64,000 nucleotides of DNA from Paenibacillus sp. FSL H7-0357 (lineage in GTDB: Bacteria; Bacillota; Bacilli; Paenibacillales; Paenibacillaceae), in assembly GCF_000758525.1 (NCBI RefSeq), contig NZ_CP009241.1:6634001-6698000 (forward strand), read 5' to 3'. Made by a program: the position numbers and the translations under genes. Positions 37,125 to 47,328 of this stretch are shown here, piece by piece (the first letter of the stretch is position 1; the number at the start of each line of letters is the position of its first letter). Under the pieces are notes generated by a model, which had not been told where the DNA came from, did not search any database, and saw only the letters and a list, made by a program, of their open reading frames with translations.

Positions 37125-38066
37125 TTACAAAATAACCGCACTGTGCTCCAGGCTTTCGATGTATTTCTCAGCATCCATAGCTGCCATGCAACCACTGCCC
37201 GCTGCCGTAATGGCTTGTCTGTAACGGGTATCCTGAACGTCGCCGCAAGCAAATACGCCAGGAATATTGGTTTCGGAGGTACCCGGATTGGTCACGATAT
37301 ACCCGCTCGCATCCGTTGTAATTTGACCACCCAGGAAGGAAGTATTCGGATGATGGCCGACAGCTACAAATACACCGCTGGCTTCAATGAATTCCTCTTC
37401 GCCGGTTTCATTATTAAGAACCTTCAGACCGTTCACGCCTTTGTCGCCGGAAGTCACTTCCAGTGGAGTACGGTTCAGCCCCCAGGTCACCTTGGCATTA
37501 TCGCGGACACGATCCTGCATAATTTTGGAAGCTCGCAGCTCTTCACGGCGGTGCACAAGGGTAACTTTCGAAGCAAAACGGGTCAGGAAGCCAGCTTCCT
37601 CAAGGGCGGAATCACCGCCGCCGACAACGACGATCTCTTTGCCGCGGAAGAAGAATCCGTCACAAGTCGCACAAGTGCTGACACCGCGTCCGATGTTGTC
37701 CTGCTCACCGGGAATGCCGAGGTATTTTGCCGTAGCACCTGTCGATAGGATCAGTGTATCTGTAGTCAATGTTCCCATACCTTCAACGTTCAGCTTGAAC
37801 GGACGATCCCCCAGCTCTACGCTGTTCACCCAGCCTGTAATAAACTTTGCACCGAAACGCTCAGCCTGCTTACGCATATTGTCCATGAGTTCAGGACCCA
37901 TAATACCTTCAGGGAATCCGGGGAAATTCTCAATTTCCGTTGTAGTGGTAAGCTGACCACCCGGTTGCGGACCTTCAATCACCAGCGGATTCAGGTTGGC
38001 GCGGGCCAAATAGATAGCAGCAGTCAGTCCGGCCGGTCCGGTACCAACGATAATGGATTTGTACAT
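37125..38066 (-). CDS. trxB: Thioredoxin reductase
   Basis: A 313-residue FAD/NADPH flavoenzyme. FAD-binding GTGPAGLTAAIYLAR (about 8-22), redox-active CATC (about 133-136) in STCATCDGFFF, NADPH-binding GGGDSALEEAGFL and the C-terminal GVFACGDVQDTRYRQ are all intact. It reduces thioredoxin-like proteins with NADPH. A near-consensus sigma-A promoter lies upstream. It precedes a glutaredoxin gene. Confidence 0.96.
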   Translation of the reverse strand: MYKSIIVGTGPAGLTAAIYLARANLNPLVIEGPQPGGQLTTTTEIENFPGFPEGIMGPELMDNMRKQAERFGAKFITGWVNSVELGDRPFKLNVEGMGTLTTDTLILSTGATAKYLGIPGEQDNIGRGVSTCATCDGFFFRGKEIVVVGGGDSALEEAGFLTRFASKVTLVHRREELRASKIMQDRVRDNAKVTWGLNRTPLEVTSGDKGVNGLKVLNNETGEEEFIEASGVFVAVGHHPNTSFLGGQITTDASGYIVTNPGTSETNIPGVFACGDVQDTRYRQAITAAGSGCMAAMDAEKYIESLEHSAVIL

Positions 38067-38135
38067 GACTATATCCTCCTTGAGATGGACGGTTAAGCGT
38101 CAATCCTTAATTAAAATTATTATAATGTAGTACTT

Positions 38136-38164
38136 ATTATGATCACCCAAGAAGGAGTTGTCAA
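38136..38164 (-). promoter_or_regulatory. Sigma-A promoter of trxB
   Basis: On the minus strand TTGACA (38164-38159) and CATAAT (38141-38136) are 17 bases apart, about 70 bases before the trxB start. GGAGGATATAG precedes the ATG. Confidence 0.7.
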
Positions 38165-38264
38165 TATGCCAGACACGCTGTAATCGTACCCATTTTGTGA
38201 ACAATTCAATTTTAAGCAATTAAATTTCCGGAATACCCTGTAGGTTTGTCGATTTCAGCTTTTA

Positions 38265-40232
38265 TTAGCGTAAAAGTCTTAATCCGTTCAGGATCACGAG
38301 AATTGTGCTGCCTTCATGGCCAACAACACCGAAGGGGAGCGCGATCCCCTGCAAAAAGTTGCCCAGCATCAGGCTGGCGATCACGGTAACAGCAAAAATC
38401 ATATTCTGCTTCACAATACGCTGCGACCGGCGGGCCAGCGCAATGGTCGAAGAAATCTCTTCAATATTATCGTTCATCAGCACCACATCGGCAATCTCAA
38501 GTGCCGCGCCGCTGCCCTTCATACCCATCCCCATGCCAACGGTGGCCGTTGCCAGAGCCGGAGCATCATTGACCCCATCACCAACCATAATCACATGGCC
38601 ATATTGCTCACGGAGCGCTTTAATATGACTTACTTTATCCTCCGGCAAAAGATCGGCAAATACCATGTCCACTCCCGTTCTTGCTGCCATTGCCTGCGCC
38701 GCCTCTGCCCGGTCCCCGGTCAGCATAGCCACCTTAATTCCCAGCTTCTGCAGCTTGCGTACAGCAACTTCGGCCTGAGGACGCACCGTATCCTGCAGCG
38801 CAATCATCCCGGCGATTTTGTCACCGGCCAGAATCAGCGACACGGTCTTTCCTTCAGCCTCGAACTGCTGCCGCAAGGTTTTCCAGTGTTGTACTGGTTC
38901 GTCATCCCTCTGAACTGCCGGCTCATCCAAAAGATTGGATTTGCCGATTCTCCATTGTTGGCCTTGAACCGTGCCTTCAATCCCCCAGCCGGTTACGGAT
39001 TTGCTCTCCTGGATATTGTACAGCTCCACCTGCTCCTCCTCAGCCATGCGGACAACCGCTTCCGCCAGCGGATGGCGTGACAATTTCTCAATGGATGCGC
39101 TGACCGACAGCAGCTCCCTCCGGTCATATCCCTCTCCGGCGATAAAATCCGTCACCTGCGGAATCCCCTCAGTCAACGTTCCGGTCTTATCAAAGGCTAC
39201 CACAGACGTCCGCGCCATATTCTCCAGGTGCACGCCACCTTTGAACAGGATGCCTTTGCGCGCACTTTTGGAAATGGCCGACAGCATGGCAGGCATGATG
39301 GATGAGACCAGCGCGCACGGTGAAGCCACCACAAGAAAGACCATCGCTTTATAAAAAGTATCGCTCCAGCTCCAGTCCAGCAGATATGGCGGCAATGCAA
39401 TCAATGCAACCGTTGCAGCCACAACCACCCGGGCATAAATCGACTCCAGCCGTTTAATAAACCGCTGTGAATCCGGCACTTCGCTCTCCGCCTCTTCCAC
39501 CATCTTAATAATCTTGGCAAAAAGGGTGTTCTCTGCAGCCTTGGTAACTTCGATATAAAGCGGGCCTTCCCCGTTGACGGTCCCGGCGAACACTTCACTT
39601 CCGGCTGTTTTCTCTACCGGCAATGATTCGCCTGTGATCGAAGCCTGATTGACGGCCGATTCACCCCGGCACACTTTACCGTCAGCGGGAATCAGTTCAC
39701 CGGGCCGCACCAGCAGCAAATCTCCGATGGCCAAAAGATCAATCGCAACCTCGTTCATTGCCCCCTGCTCAATGCGCACTGCCGTGGCCGGCTTCAGGGC
39801 CATCAGGGAGGAGATGTCCTTTTTACTGCGCTCCATGGTATAACTCTCCAGAGCACCGCTCAGTGCAAAGATGAAGATCAGCATCGCACCTTCGTTCCAG
39901 TAGCCGATTGAAGCGGCGCCCAGAGCGGCAGCGATCATCAGCAGGTTGACATCGAGGTCGCGTTCCTTGACCAGTGTCTCCACACCTTCCTTCGCTTTAA
40001 TCCAGCCGCCTACCGTATAAGAGATCACGTAGAGCAGCACTGAGAGGATTTCCGACCAGCCGCTGGCTGCCCAAGCAATCAGCATAAGTAATCCGCTGCC
40101 CAGGGCAGCCTGCATTTCGGAATTGCCCAGCATAGCCTTCGGATCGAAACGTCGCGGCTCCGGTGTCCGGGGCTGCTGCGCGTTGCCTTGGCGCGCTATT
40201 GGTTTTGGCATTTGTTTGGATGTTGCTTGCAT
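38265..40232 (-). CDS. P1B-4-type heavy-metal efflux ATPase (PfeT/ZosA-like)
   Basis: A 655-residue P-type ATPase. It has the SPC ion motif (about 304-306, VVASPCALVSS), phosphorylation site DKTGTLTEG with Asp348, TGES loop, GDGVNDAPAL hinge and the C-terminal HEGSTILVILNGLRLL of the P1B-4 subgroup. There is no N-terminal CxxC metal-binding domain. These traits match PfeT-type Fe(II) exporters (formerly ZosA) and Co/Zn exporters. AGGAAGGTGA precedes the ATG. A Fur-box-like palindrome lies about 150 bases upstream, which favours iron. Monocistronic. Confidence 0.9.
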   Translation of the reverse strand: MQATSKQMPKPIARQGNAQQPRTPEPRRFDPKAMLGNSEMQAALGSGLLMLIAWAASGWSEILSVLLYVISYTVGGWIKAKEGVETLVKERDLDVNLLMIAAALGAASIGYWNEGAMLIFIFALSGALESYTMERSKKDISSLMALKPATAVRIEQGAMNEVAIDLLAIGDLLLVRPGELIPADGKVCRGESAVNQASITGESLPVEKTAGSEVFAGTVNGEGPLYIEVTKAAENTLFAKIIKMVEEAESEVPDSQRFIKRLESIYARVVVAATVALIALPPYLLDWSWSDTFYKAMVFLVVASPCALVSSIMPAMLSAISKSARKGILFKGGVHLENMARTSVVAFDKTGTLTEGIPQVTDFIAGEGYDRRELLSVSASIEKLSRHPLAEAVVRMAEEEQVELYNIQESKSVTGWGIEGTVQGQQWRIGKSNLLDEPAVQRDDEPVQHWKTLRQQFEAEGKTVSLILAGDKIAGMIALQDTVRPQAEVAVRKLQKLGIKVAMLTGDRAEAAQAMAARTGVDMVFADLLPEDKVSHIKALREQYGHVIMVGDGVNDAPALATATVGMGMGMKGSGAALEIADVVLMNDNIEEISSTIALARRSQRIVKQNMIFAVTVIASLMLGNFLQGIALPFGVVGHEGSTILVILNGLRLLR

Positions 40233-40340
40233 GAATAATCACCTTCCTGATTGGTTTAGGAGCATTGGCATTCTGTCCTTGACAAGATGAAGAGCAGCCA
40301 ACTGAGAATGAGAGCCATTATTAAAGCCCTTAAAATGACA

Positions 40341-40371
40341 CATGCTGCCCCGGCTCAGCCGGGACAGCATG
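40341..40371 (-). other. Leader hairpin of the metal ATPase gene
   Basis: CATGCTG and CCCGGC pair with GCCGGG and CAGCATG with one unpaired base on each side. It lies between the Fur-box-like site and the gene. No T tract follows, so attenuation is uncertain. Confidence 0.5.
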
Positions 40372-40377
40372 GTAAAT

Positions 40378-40396
40378 GAGAATGATAATCATTGTT
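40378..40396 (-). promoter_or_regulatory. Fur-box-like palindrome
   Basis: GAGAATGATAATCATTGTT matches 16 of 19 positions of the classical Fur box GATAATGATAATCATTATC and contains the palindrome AATGATAATCATT. It is about 145 bases ahead of the metal ATPase. Confidence 0.65.
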
Positions 40397-40519
40397 GCAA
40401 TAATGCAAATATATTTCCTCGATGCAACTTATAGTTATACTATACCACTTTCCGTTCGAATGTAAACCCGGAGACTAGCCTTTTTTTGAGGGGGGTTACG
40501 GGGATGACGACTACAATAT

Positions 40520-40555
40520 GGGTGGGTGGGTGGGTGAATGAATGAATGAATGAAT
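40520..40555. repeat. (GGGT)4 and (GAAT)5 microsatellites
   Basis: Four GGGT units (40520-40535), a possible G-quadruplex, run directly into five GAAT units (40536-40555). Non-coding, at the edge of the tandem array. Confidence 0.85.
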
Positions 40556-40597
40556 GACGAGTGTGGGTTGCGTGCTTGGGGTAACTGGGTATTGTGA

Positions 40598-41185
40598 GCA
40601 ACGGCGTAACTTGGACATTGGGTAACGTAAGAATCAAGAGAACAAGGGTAGGATCAGCAACGCGGGGATCATGAGCACAGCGCACATTGGTAACTGAGGG
40701 ATTGTGGAAATCAAGAGCTTGAGGGTAACCTTAGCACCGCGGCATTGAGAGCAACAATGTACGTGGGCAAATGGGGTAACAGGAAATCAAGGGCTTGACG
40801 GTAACCTCAACATCGCGGGTCGTGAGCAACAATGCACATGGGCAAATGGGGTAACGGGGAAATCATCATGGGAGTGAGTAACCACAACATCGCGGGTCGT
40901 GAGCAACAGCGTACGTGGGCAAATGGGGTCATGGGGAAATTATGAGATTGAGGGTAACCTCAACATCGCGGGTATTGGGAGCAACAATGCACGTGGGCAA
41001 ATGGGGTCACGGGGAAATCAAATCGTGGGATTGAGGTAACCTCAACATCTCGGGCATTGGGAGCAACAGTGTACGTGGGCAAATGGGGTCACGGGGAAAT
41101 CAAATCGTGGGATTGAGGTAACCTCAATATCACGGGCATTTGGAGCAAAGGTATACGTGGGCAACATGAGAAACGCGGGGTCTAA
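40598..41185. repeat. Tandem array of about seven 75-82 bp imperfect units
   Basis: Units begin near GCAACA at 40598, 40675, 40751, 40826, 40903, 40981 and 41063, with a partial unit from 41144. Each carries variants of ACGTGGGCAAATGGGGT, CGGGGAAATCA, GGTAACCTCAACATC and CGGG. The first two units are the most diverged; those at 40981 and 41063 are nearly identical. No open frame spans the array. The array has no unrelated spacers. Confidence 0.85.
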
Positions 41186-41883
41186 AGAAACTTAATAAAA
41201 TGAGCACTTGAGTATCCATCCTTGATTGCATCTTTAAAAGTCCCTTCGTCTCTCTAGCCTATCCTTGTCCTACCAGTGCTCCCCCTCCCTTCGAACGCAA
41301 ACATCCCCATGTTTACCGCAGCAATGCGGAACAAGGGGATGCATCGGTTACCACATTTTCAATTACCTTAAGAATCATGGAAGGATAATTGGCTGAACCG
41401 ATTGGATACGAGTACGTTGCCTGCTATCCGATAGACATAAGTGTATTTACTGCAACTATTCACGGCAGAAACAAACGTTTTGGTGAAATAGTTGTAGTTC
41501 ATGCAGCTAAAATAGCCGATTGCTCCTCTGCGGGCCAATTTTGCTTTTTATAGCTGTATTGAATGCAACTATAGCTCAATAAAGCTAAAAAAGTAATGAA
41601 ATAGATGTACAAAGTGCAATTATCCCACGAGACCTCATCATCATTCGGTTAAATTGCAGCGGCTTCTACCCCCAGCCAGTATCAGGCTAAATAGCTGCCG
41701 GGGAGGTTAGTCTTATGCCCGGATGCGGGCTAATCGTTGTACAGATGCCTGGAATACCAGAAATCATTTGAACAGGCACACCAATGATAACGGATATGCG
41801 AGCCGCCGCATAAAATGGCGGATATTCGCTGGACAGGCGCCCGGCCGTCGGCTATTGCCAGAGCGGGAGGGCGCCCGGAAATC
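41186..41883. other. Gene-free stretch between tandem array and the PEP-barrel gene
   Basis: About 700 bases without a supported gene. It holds a CATCCCC/GGGGATG inverted repeat (about 41307-41342), the palindromic repeat at 41488-41623 and a GC-rich GGCGCCC/GGGCGCC repeat just past the PEP-barrel stop (about 41836-41878). Confidence 0.6.
41488..41623. repeat. Palindromic intergenic repeat
   Basis: ATAGTTG...CAGCTA (41488-41515) is imperfectly inverted against TAGCTG...CAACTAT (about 41551-41573). A smaller inverted pair, ATAGATGTAC/GTGCAATTAT, follows at 41601-41623. It resembles a degenerate repeat family rather than a coding or regulatory unit. Confidence 0.5.
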
Positions 41884-42942
41884 CTACAGCCAACCGCCGG
41901 CGGCTGGATCTTCGTTATGGTCCTGCCGGGCCATCCAGGTCAGGCAGGCTGCCCTGAGCAGCGCTTCGGTCCGCTGGCCAGCGCTGCAAAAGATCCCGCT
42001 CATGCCGATCGCATACAGATCGGCAAGCGCGGCCGCCGCCGGTGCCCCCGCGGCGAGCACCACCGCCGCCGGCTTCACGCGCCGCACGGCGGCCAGCATC
42101 TCTCCCGCCGCACGGGCAAAGCCCTCGGCGGAGCTGGCTTCCGGCGCGTGCCCGCAGGCCGCGCCGTCCAGCACAAGGAAATCGGCGATGCGCGCGATTT
42201 CCCCGGCGGCGTAATGTGCACCGGGCGCGATCAGCGCCCCGATGCGGCAAGCCGCCGCATAAGCGTGGCCGAGTGTCTGTTCGGCCACGTCCTCGATGAA
42301 TTCGCGCATCACCGCGAATTCGGGCGCGCTGGCGGGATAAGGCGCCAGCAGATCCACGCGGCAGTCGCTGCCCACCCGCTGGCTCTCCGCCACGGCGGAG
42401 AACAGCGCTTCGAGCTGCGCATCCTGAAGCACGGCCAGCCTTGCAGGCAACGCGGCAAGCTCCGGGGTATATAGCAGGGTGACCGCGGTCCAGGCCCCGT
42501 CTGCTGATTCCAGCAGCGCCAAGGATGCGGCCCGCAGCCGGTAATAGATCCGCTGCAATGTCCGTTCCGTCTGGACTTCATCCTCCCCTGTCAACCAGCT
42601 GTCATACAGCTCGGCTAGCTCGGGAGTATTGAGCCACTCTTCGCTCCGGATCAGACAAGGGCCCACCGGAGCCGTTCCGGCATCCTCCCGGAAAAGCGGG
42701 CGATCCTCACAGCCGTCACGCAGCACCAGAAAGGCCGGACGTTCCCCCGGACGCTTGAAATAAGCACGGTTTAGTGGACCCATTCCCTTTTGCCGCTCCC
42801 CTTCGTCTATAAATTCCGCAGCAGCGGAAGCCACCGATGCAGCCTGGCTCATCTCCACTCCTATAGCCCGATCACCGGCGTTATACTTGAACGGGCGCTC
42901 CTCATTACTCCGAACATGATCCTGCTGTTGTTCACCCTTCAT
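41884..42942 (-). CDS. Degenerate PEP-utilising-enzyme barrel protein
   Basis: About 352 residues. Residues about 90-336 follow the PEP-binding TIM barrel of enzyme I and pyruvate phosphate dikinase: GPCLIRSEEW (cf. GLYRTEF), RVDLLAPYPAS (cf. IMFPMV), RIGALIAPG...AGEIARIADFLVLDG (cf. IGIMVEVP...ADFFSIGTND), VVLAAGAPAAAALADLYAIG (cf. CGEMAGD...GLG). The Glu of VEVP, the GTND Asn and the catalytic Cys of CGE are all replaced, and no phosphohistidine domain is present, so it is probably non-catalytic. GC-rich. The ATG at 42942 has AAGGTGG upstream. A cre-like site precedes it. Confidence 0.75.
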   Translation of the reverse strand: MKGEQQQDHVRSNEERPFKYNAGDRAIGVEMSQAASVASAAAEFIDEGERQKGMGPLNRAYFKRPGERPAFLVLRDGCEDRPLFREDAGTAPVGPCLIRSEEWLNTPELAELYDSWLTGEDEVQTERTLQRIYYRLRAASLALLESADGAWTAVTLLYTPELAALPARLAVLQDAQLEALFSAVAESQRVGSDCRVDLLAPYPASAPEFAVMREFIEDVAEQTLGHAYAAACRIGALIAPGAHYAAGEIARIADFLVLDGAACGHAPEASSAEGFARAAGEMLAAVRRVKPAAVVLAAGAPAAAALADLYAIGMSGIFCSAGQRTEALLRAACLTWMARQDHNEDPAAGGWL

Positions 42943-43365
42943 CACCGCACCCACCTTTTTGGCATTGGATTGCTGCCGGCCGCCGTTTTAGGGACGTGTT
43001 GACACCGGCATGTTACGCTGCTTCTTTTTATAAATACGGGAATGGGCCATGAAATATGCAAGCGTTGTCAAATGAGTAAGTTCTTAACGGTTGCAGAAGC
43101 GTGAAATCACCCGGCGCTCCCTTGTGTAAGGCATATGCTTTGAGGGGAAACGATATTCTGCATTCCTTCAGCTATGCAAAAAGGCCATCTGCCCCATGCA
43201 CCGCCCTGTCAAAGTATGAACAGGATCATGCAGGCGAACAATCACCTAGAATTAATCTGATTCATAATTATGAAGGAAACGGCTCCGCATAATGGCAAAG
43301 GCCTTGATAGCCTGCAGCGAAGCGCTGCAGGCCGTAACTATTTAAGTGCAGTTGCTGTGCTGTCT
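42943..43365. other. Intergenic region with cre-like site and metY hairpin
   Basis: No supported gene. TGCAAGCGTTGTCA (43057-43070) matches 13 of 14 cre positions, 115 bases before the PEP-barrel gene. GCCTGCAGCG/CGCTGCAGGC (43310-43332) is a perfect hairpin past the metY stop, with a weak T tract. Confidence 0.55.
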
Positions 43366-44715
<1,350 letters not shown>

Positions 44716-44820
44716 CTATTCTCTCACAAACCATGTCATTTGAAAAGAAAAATATCTCATTATTCCACTGTGTTTTATTTTATTTAGAGGAACTATTGAT
44801 TTGATCGCACTCCCTCCCGT

Positions 44821-44834
44821 GGATAACGCTTTCA
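44821..44834 (-). promoter_or_regulatory. Candidate cre-like site upstream of metY
   Basis: Minus strand TGAAAGCGTTATCC matches 13 of 14 cre positions, about 165 bases before metY. Regulation of metY by CcpA is not expected, so this may be fortuitous. Confidence 0.3.
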
Positions 44835-44898
44835 ATTTTCACTATATATCAGGCTTCATCGCTATGTATCGGACTTTAATCGTAAACGGCAAGAGTGT

Positions 44899-45414
44899 CT
44901 AGCCGGCAAATTGATTTCGCCGCATATAGAAGTATACCAGATTGTCTACCAGCTCCTCATCTCTACAAAACCCCAACGCTGTCAGCAGGCGAAGGGATCT
45001 ATCGTTCCCCGGATCAACTGTAGCTTCAATGACCTCAAGCCCCATCTCTTCATAACCAAAGGCGATCACCGGAAGGAGTGCTTCGGTCATCAGTCCCCTG
45101 CCCCAGAAGTCTCTGGACAGATCAAAGCCGATTTCTGCTTTGCCCTCAGGTCCGGTTGTCCAGCAATGATAGCCGCAGGTCCCTGCCAATTGATCCTGCT
45201 GCTTATCGAATACTCCCCAGCGGCAGCCCGAATCGTCGATGTGAAACTGGATAATTTCGTCCGCTTCGCTAATGTCCCTGCAGGGCGGAATATCCATGTA
45301 ACGCGTTACTTCTTCCTCCGAGAAATGGCGGAATACCGCCTCACGATCTTCAATCGTCAGCAATCTTAACTTCAACCTGTCTGTTTCAATGACCGGGTAA
45401 TTCATCTTCGTCAA
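44899..45414 (-). CDS. RimJ/RimL-type GNAT acetyltransferase
   Basis: A 171-residue GNAT enzyme with IETDRLKLRLLTIED at the start, AEIGFDLSRDFWGRGLMTEAL as the acetyl-CoA binding segment and DPGNDRSLRLLTALGF near the end, as in enzymes acetylating protein N-termini or small amines. The start is TTG (45414), with GGAG eight bases upstream; the ATG three codons later has poorer spacing. Substrate unknown. Confidence 0.85.
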   Translation of the reverse strand: MTKMNYPVIETDRLKLRLLTIEDREAVFRHFSEEEVTRYMDIPPCRDISEADEIIQFHIDDSGCRWGVFDKQQDQLAGTCGYHCWTTGPEGKAEIGFDLSRDFWGRGLMTEALLPVIAFGYEEMGLEVIEATVDPGNDRSLRLLTALGFCRDEELVDNLVYFYMRRNQFAG

Positions 45415-45535
45415 TGATCTCTCTCCTTCGCACTCACTTGCTGCACCAAATTCGCTGGAACTTTGCCTATCATTCTATCATATTACTCAGCGCTTATGGA
45501 CCATCAGGTTTTTGTTATGAAGTATTTCCCGCATA

Positions 45536-45569
45536 GAAAAAAGACTCCCGCTGCAAGCAACGAAAGTCT
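45536..45569 (-). terminator. Terminator of the hexosaminate operon
   Basis: AGACT and interior bases pair around a GC-rich stem-loop and are followed on the minus strand by six Ts, about 13 bases past the GntR stop codon. Confidence 0.8.
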
Positions 45570-45581
45570 GAGAGGAACTAA

Positions 45582-46328
45582 TCAAGTGTCATAACTGACC
45601 AGATAATGATGAAGCTCTGTGTTATAACAGCCGACGCTGTGTTCGATCAGCCTGCCTTCCCCGTCGTAGGAGTTGCGCAGGCGCTTGAGCACATGCGTCC
45701 CCGGTGGAAGCTTCAGCAGCAGACAGACCTCAGGAGGTGCCGGCTCCACAAAAAAACGGTCCTTGAAGTTCTCCAGCACAATGTCGTTCTCCTCCAAAGA
45801 GTCATACAGCGACTGGATATCCGCACCCATTTCTTTGGCACCTCCGCCGGGCAGCGCTTCTGCTGTCAGGAAGTGTATCAGATGAATATAAGGCTGTCCA
45901 TTCAGAATGTAGAGACGTTCGATCCGCTGGCAATACGGACCGTGGCGATGGTATTCCTCCGTACCGGCATCATTCGTAATGAGCTCAGACACCAGCAGTC
46001 TTTTTTCCAGCTTATGTCCCTCTTCTACGAGCAGCTCTGTAAATTTTTTGCCCTTGGAGAGTTTCTGATAGGAGGTATTGCGCATCACAATGGTTCCGAC
46101 GCCGCTTTTCTTTTGTACATAACCCTCCTGGGACAGCTCCTGGACCGCGCCGCGGACCGTCATTTTACTGACACCGAATTCCTTTTCCAGCTGCGGCTCG
46201 GAGGGAATGATGCTCCCCAGAGGATATACACCGTGCAGAATCCGGTCTCTGAGGATTTTTTGAATTTGCTGATATAAAGGACCTTGCTTGCGTTTCAGTG
46301 ACACGCGCCGTTCACTACCTTTCAACAT
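45582..46328 (-). CDS. GntR/HutC-family regulator
   Basis: A 248-residue repressor type. An N-terminal winged helix-turn-helix (about 20-80, SEPQLEKEFGVSKMTVRGAVQEL) precedes a UTRA effector domain (about 95-240). It is the last gene of the operon and overlaps the kdgK end by 14 bases, which supports co-translation; a GTG at 46304 is an alternative start. It probably represses this operon and responds to a pathway sugar acid or phosphate. Confidence 0.9.
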   Translation of the reverse strand: MLKGSERRVSLKRKQGPLYQQIQKILRDRILHGVYPLGSIIPSEPQLEKEFGVSKMTVRGAVQELSQEGYVQKKSGVGTIVMRNTSYQKLSKGKKFTELLVEEGHKLEKRLLVSELITNDAGTEEYHRHGPYCQRIERLYILNGQPYIHLIHFLTAEALPGGGAKEMGADIQSLYDSLEENDIVLENFKDRFFVEPAPPEVCLLLKLPPGTHVLKRLRNSYDGEGRLIEHSVGCYNTELHHYLVSYDT

Positions 46329-47328
46329 CTAAGGTATGGTCTGACAACGCCCGGAGCACCTCACCCTCGGTAAAAAGCGCGGTGTCGCCTTGGGTGGTGT
46401 GGGCCAGCATCGCCGCCGCTGCTGCCATATTAACAGTTTGCTGCCACGGGTACTGCTGCAATTCCCCATGGATGATGGCGCTGGTAAAAGCATCACCGGC
46501 GCCAATCCGGTCAAATACAGGGAAGGTCAGCTTACGGGAAAACTCGAATGTACCTTGATGATAGATATATCCCGTTAAGGAATGCGTATTGTCAGCATTA
46601 ATCTCACGGTGGGTTCCCGCTGCCGTTCCGATTCCGAATCGTTTCGCCACCTCAGGAATTGCTTGCTTCAACTGTGTTATTCTATCATATTCTCCAGTTC
46701 CGATGCCAAGAATAAACTGCGCGTCCTTCTCATTCATCATCACCGTATCCGCCAGCTCCAGCAGATCTTCATAATGCGGGCGGGCCTTGGCATAGCCATC
46801 CGTACCCCATAGCCCCGGGCGGTAATTGCAGTCAAAGACAACCTTGCCACCGGCGCTTTTCACCTCCGCAGCAAGCTGCTTCATCTGCTTGCGCACTCCT
46901 TCATTCATAGCCAGCGTAATGCCGCACAAATGAAGGACGTCTACACGGGAGGCAAGTGCCGCCATATCATAATCGCCCGCCTCGGCGGTATTGAAGCTGC
47001 TGCCCAGCCGGTCTGTGTAAGTGACTCTGCCGGGGCGGGCTCCAAAGCCATTTTCCAGAAAGTACATCCCCAGCTGCTTGCCGCCCCGGCTGATCAGTGA
47101 CGTATCCACCCCAAGCTTGCGCAGATAAGCTATCGCTGCCTCACCTACCGGAGTTTCTGGCAAGGTGGTTATTATAGCACCGTTATGGCCATATCTGGCC
47201 AGCGCTGCCGTTACATTAACCCCGCTTCCGGAAAAAGAGTACTCCAGCCTGCTGCTCTGGACTAACGTTTCATAGCCAGGAACCTGCAGCCGCATCATCA
47301 CTTCGCCAAAAGCAGCAATCCTAGGCAT
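46315..47328 (-). CDS. kdgK: 2-dehydro-3-deoxygluconokinase
   Basis: A 337-residue PfkB-family sugar kinase. N-terminal GEVMMRLQVPG, GGKQLGMYFLENG, and the C-terminal DRIGAGDAFTSAI anion hole with catalytic Asp are intact. It phosphorylates KDG to KDGP with ATP, feeding the aldolase gene whose end it overlaps by eight bases. It also suggests that the deaminated intermediate here is not already phosphorylated. Confidence 0.88.
   Translation of the reverse strand: MPRIAAFGEVMMRLQVPGYETLVQSSRLEYSFSGSGVNVTAALARYGHNGAIITTLPETPVGEAAIAYLRKLGVDTSLISRGGKQLGMYFLENGFGARPGRVTYTDRLGSSFNTAEAGDYDMAALASRVDVLHLCGITLAMNEGVRKQMKQLAAEVKSAGGKVVFDCNYRPGLWGTDGYAKARPHYEDLLELADTVMMNEKDAQFILGIGTGEYDRITQLKQAIPEVAKRFGIGTAAGTHREINADNTHSLTGYIYHQGTFEFSRKLTFPVFDRIGAGDAFTSAIIHGELQQYPWQQTVNMAAAAAMLAHTTQGDTALFTEGEVLRALSDHTLDVER

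Noticed and set aside
40440..40685. 81-residue minus-strand reading frame rich in Thr, His and Pro
   Set aside because: It is the translation of the GGGT/GAAT microsatellites and repeat edge, has no ribosome site and no family character.
40598..41185. Possible CRISPR array
   Set aside because: Units are contiguous, diverged copies of one another with no short identical repeats alternating with unique spacers, and no cas genes are present.
43101..43292. 63-residue plus-strand frame in the metY gap
   Set aside because: No ribosome site, no domain, atypical composition.
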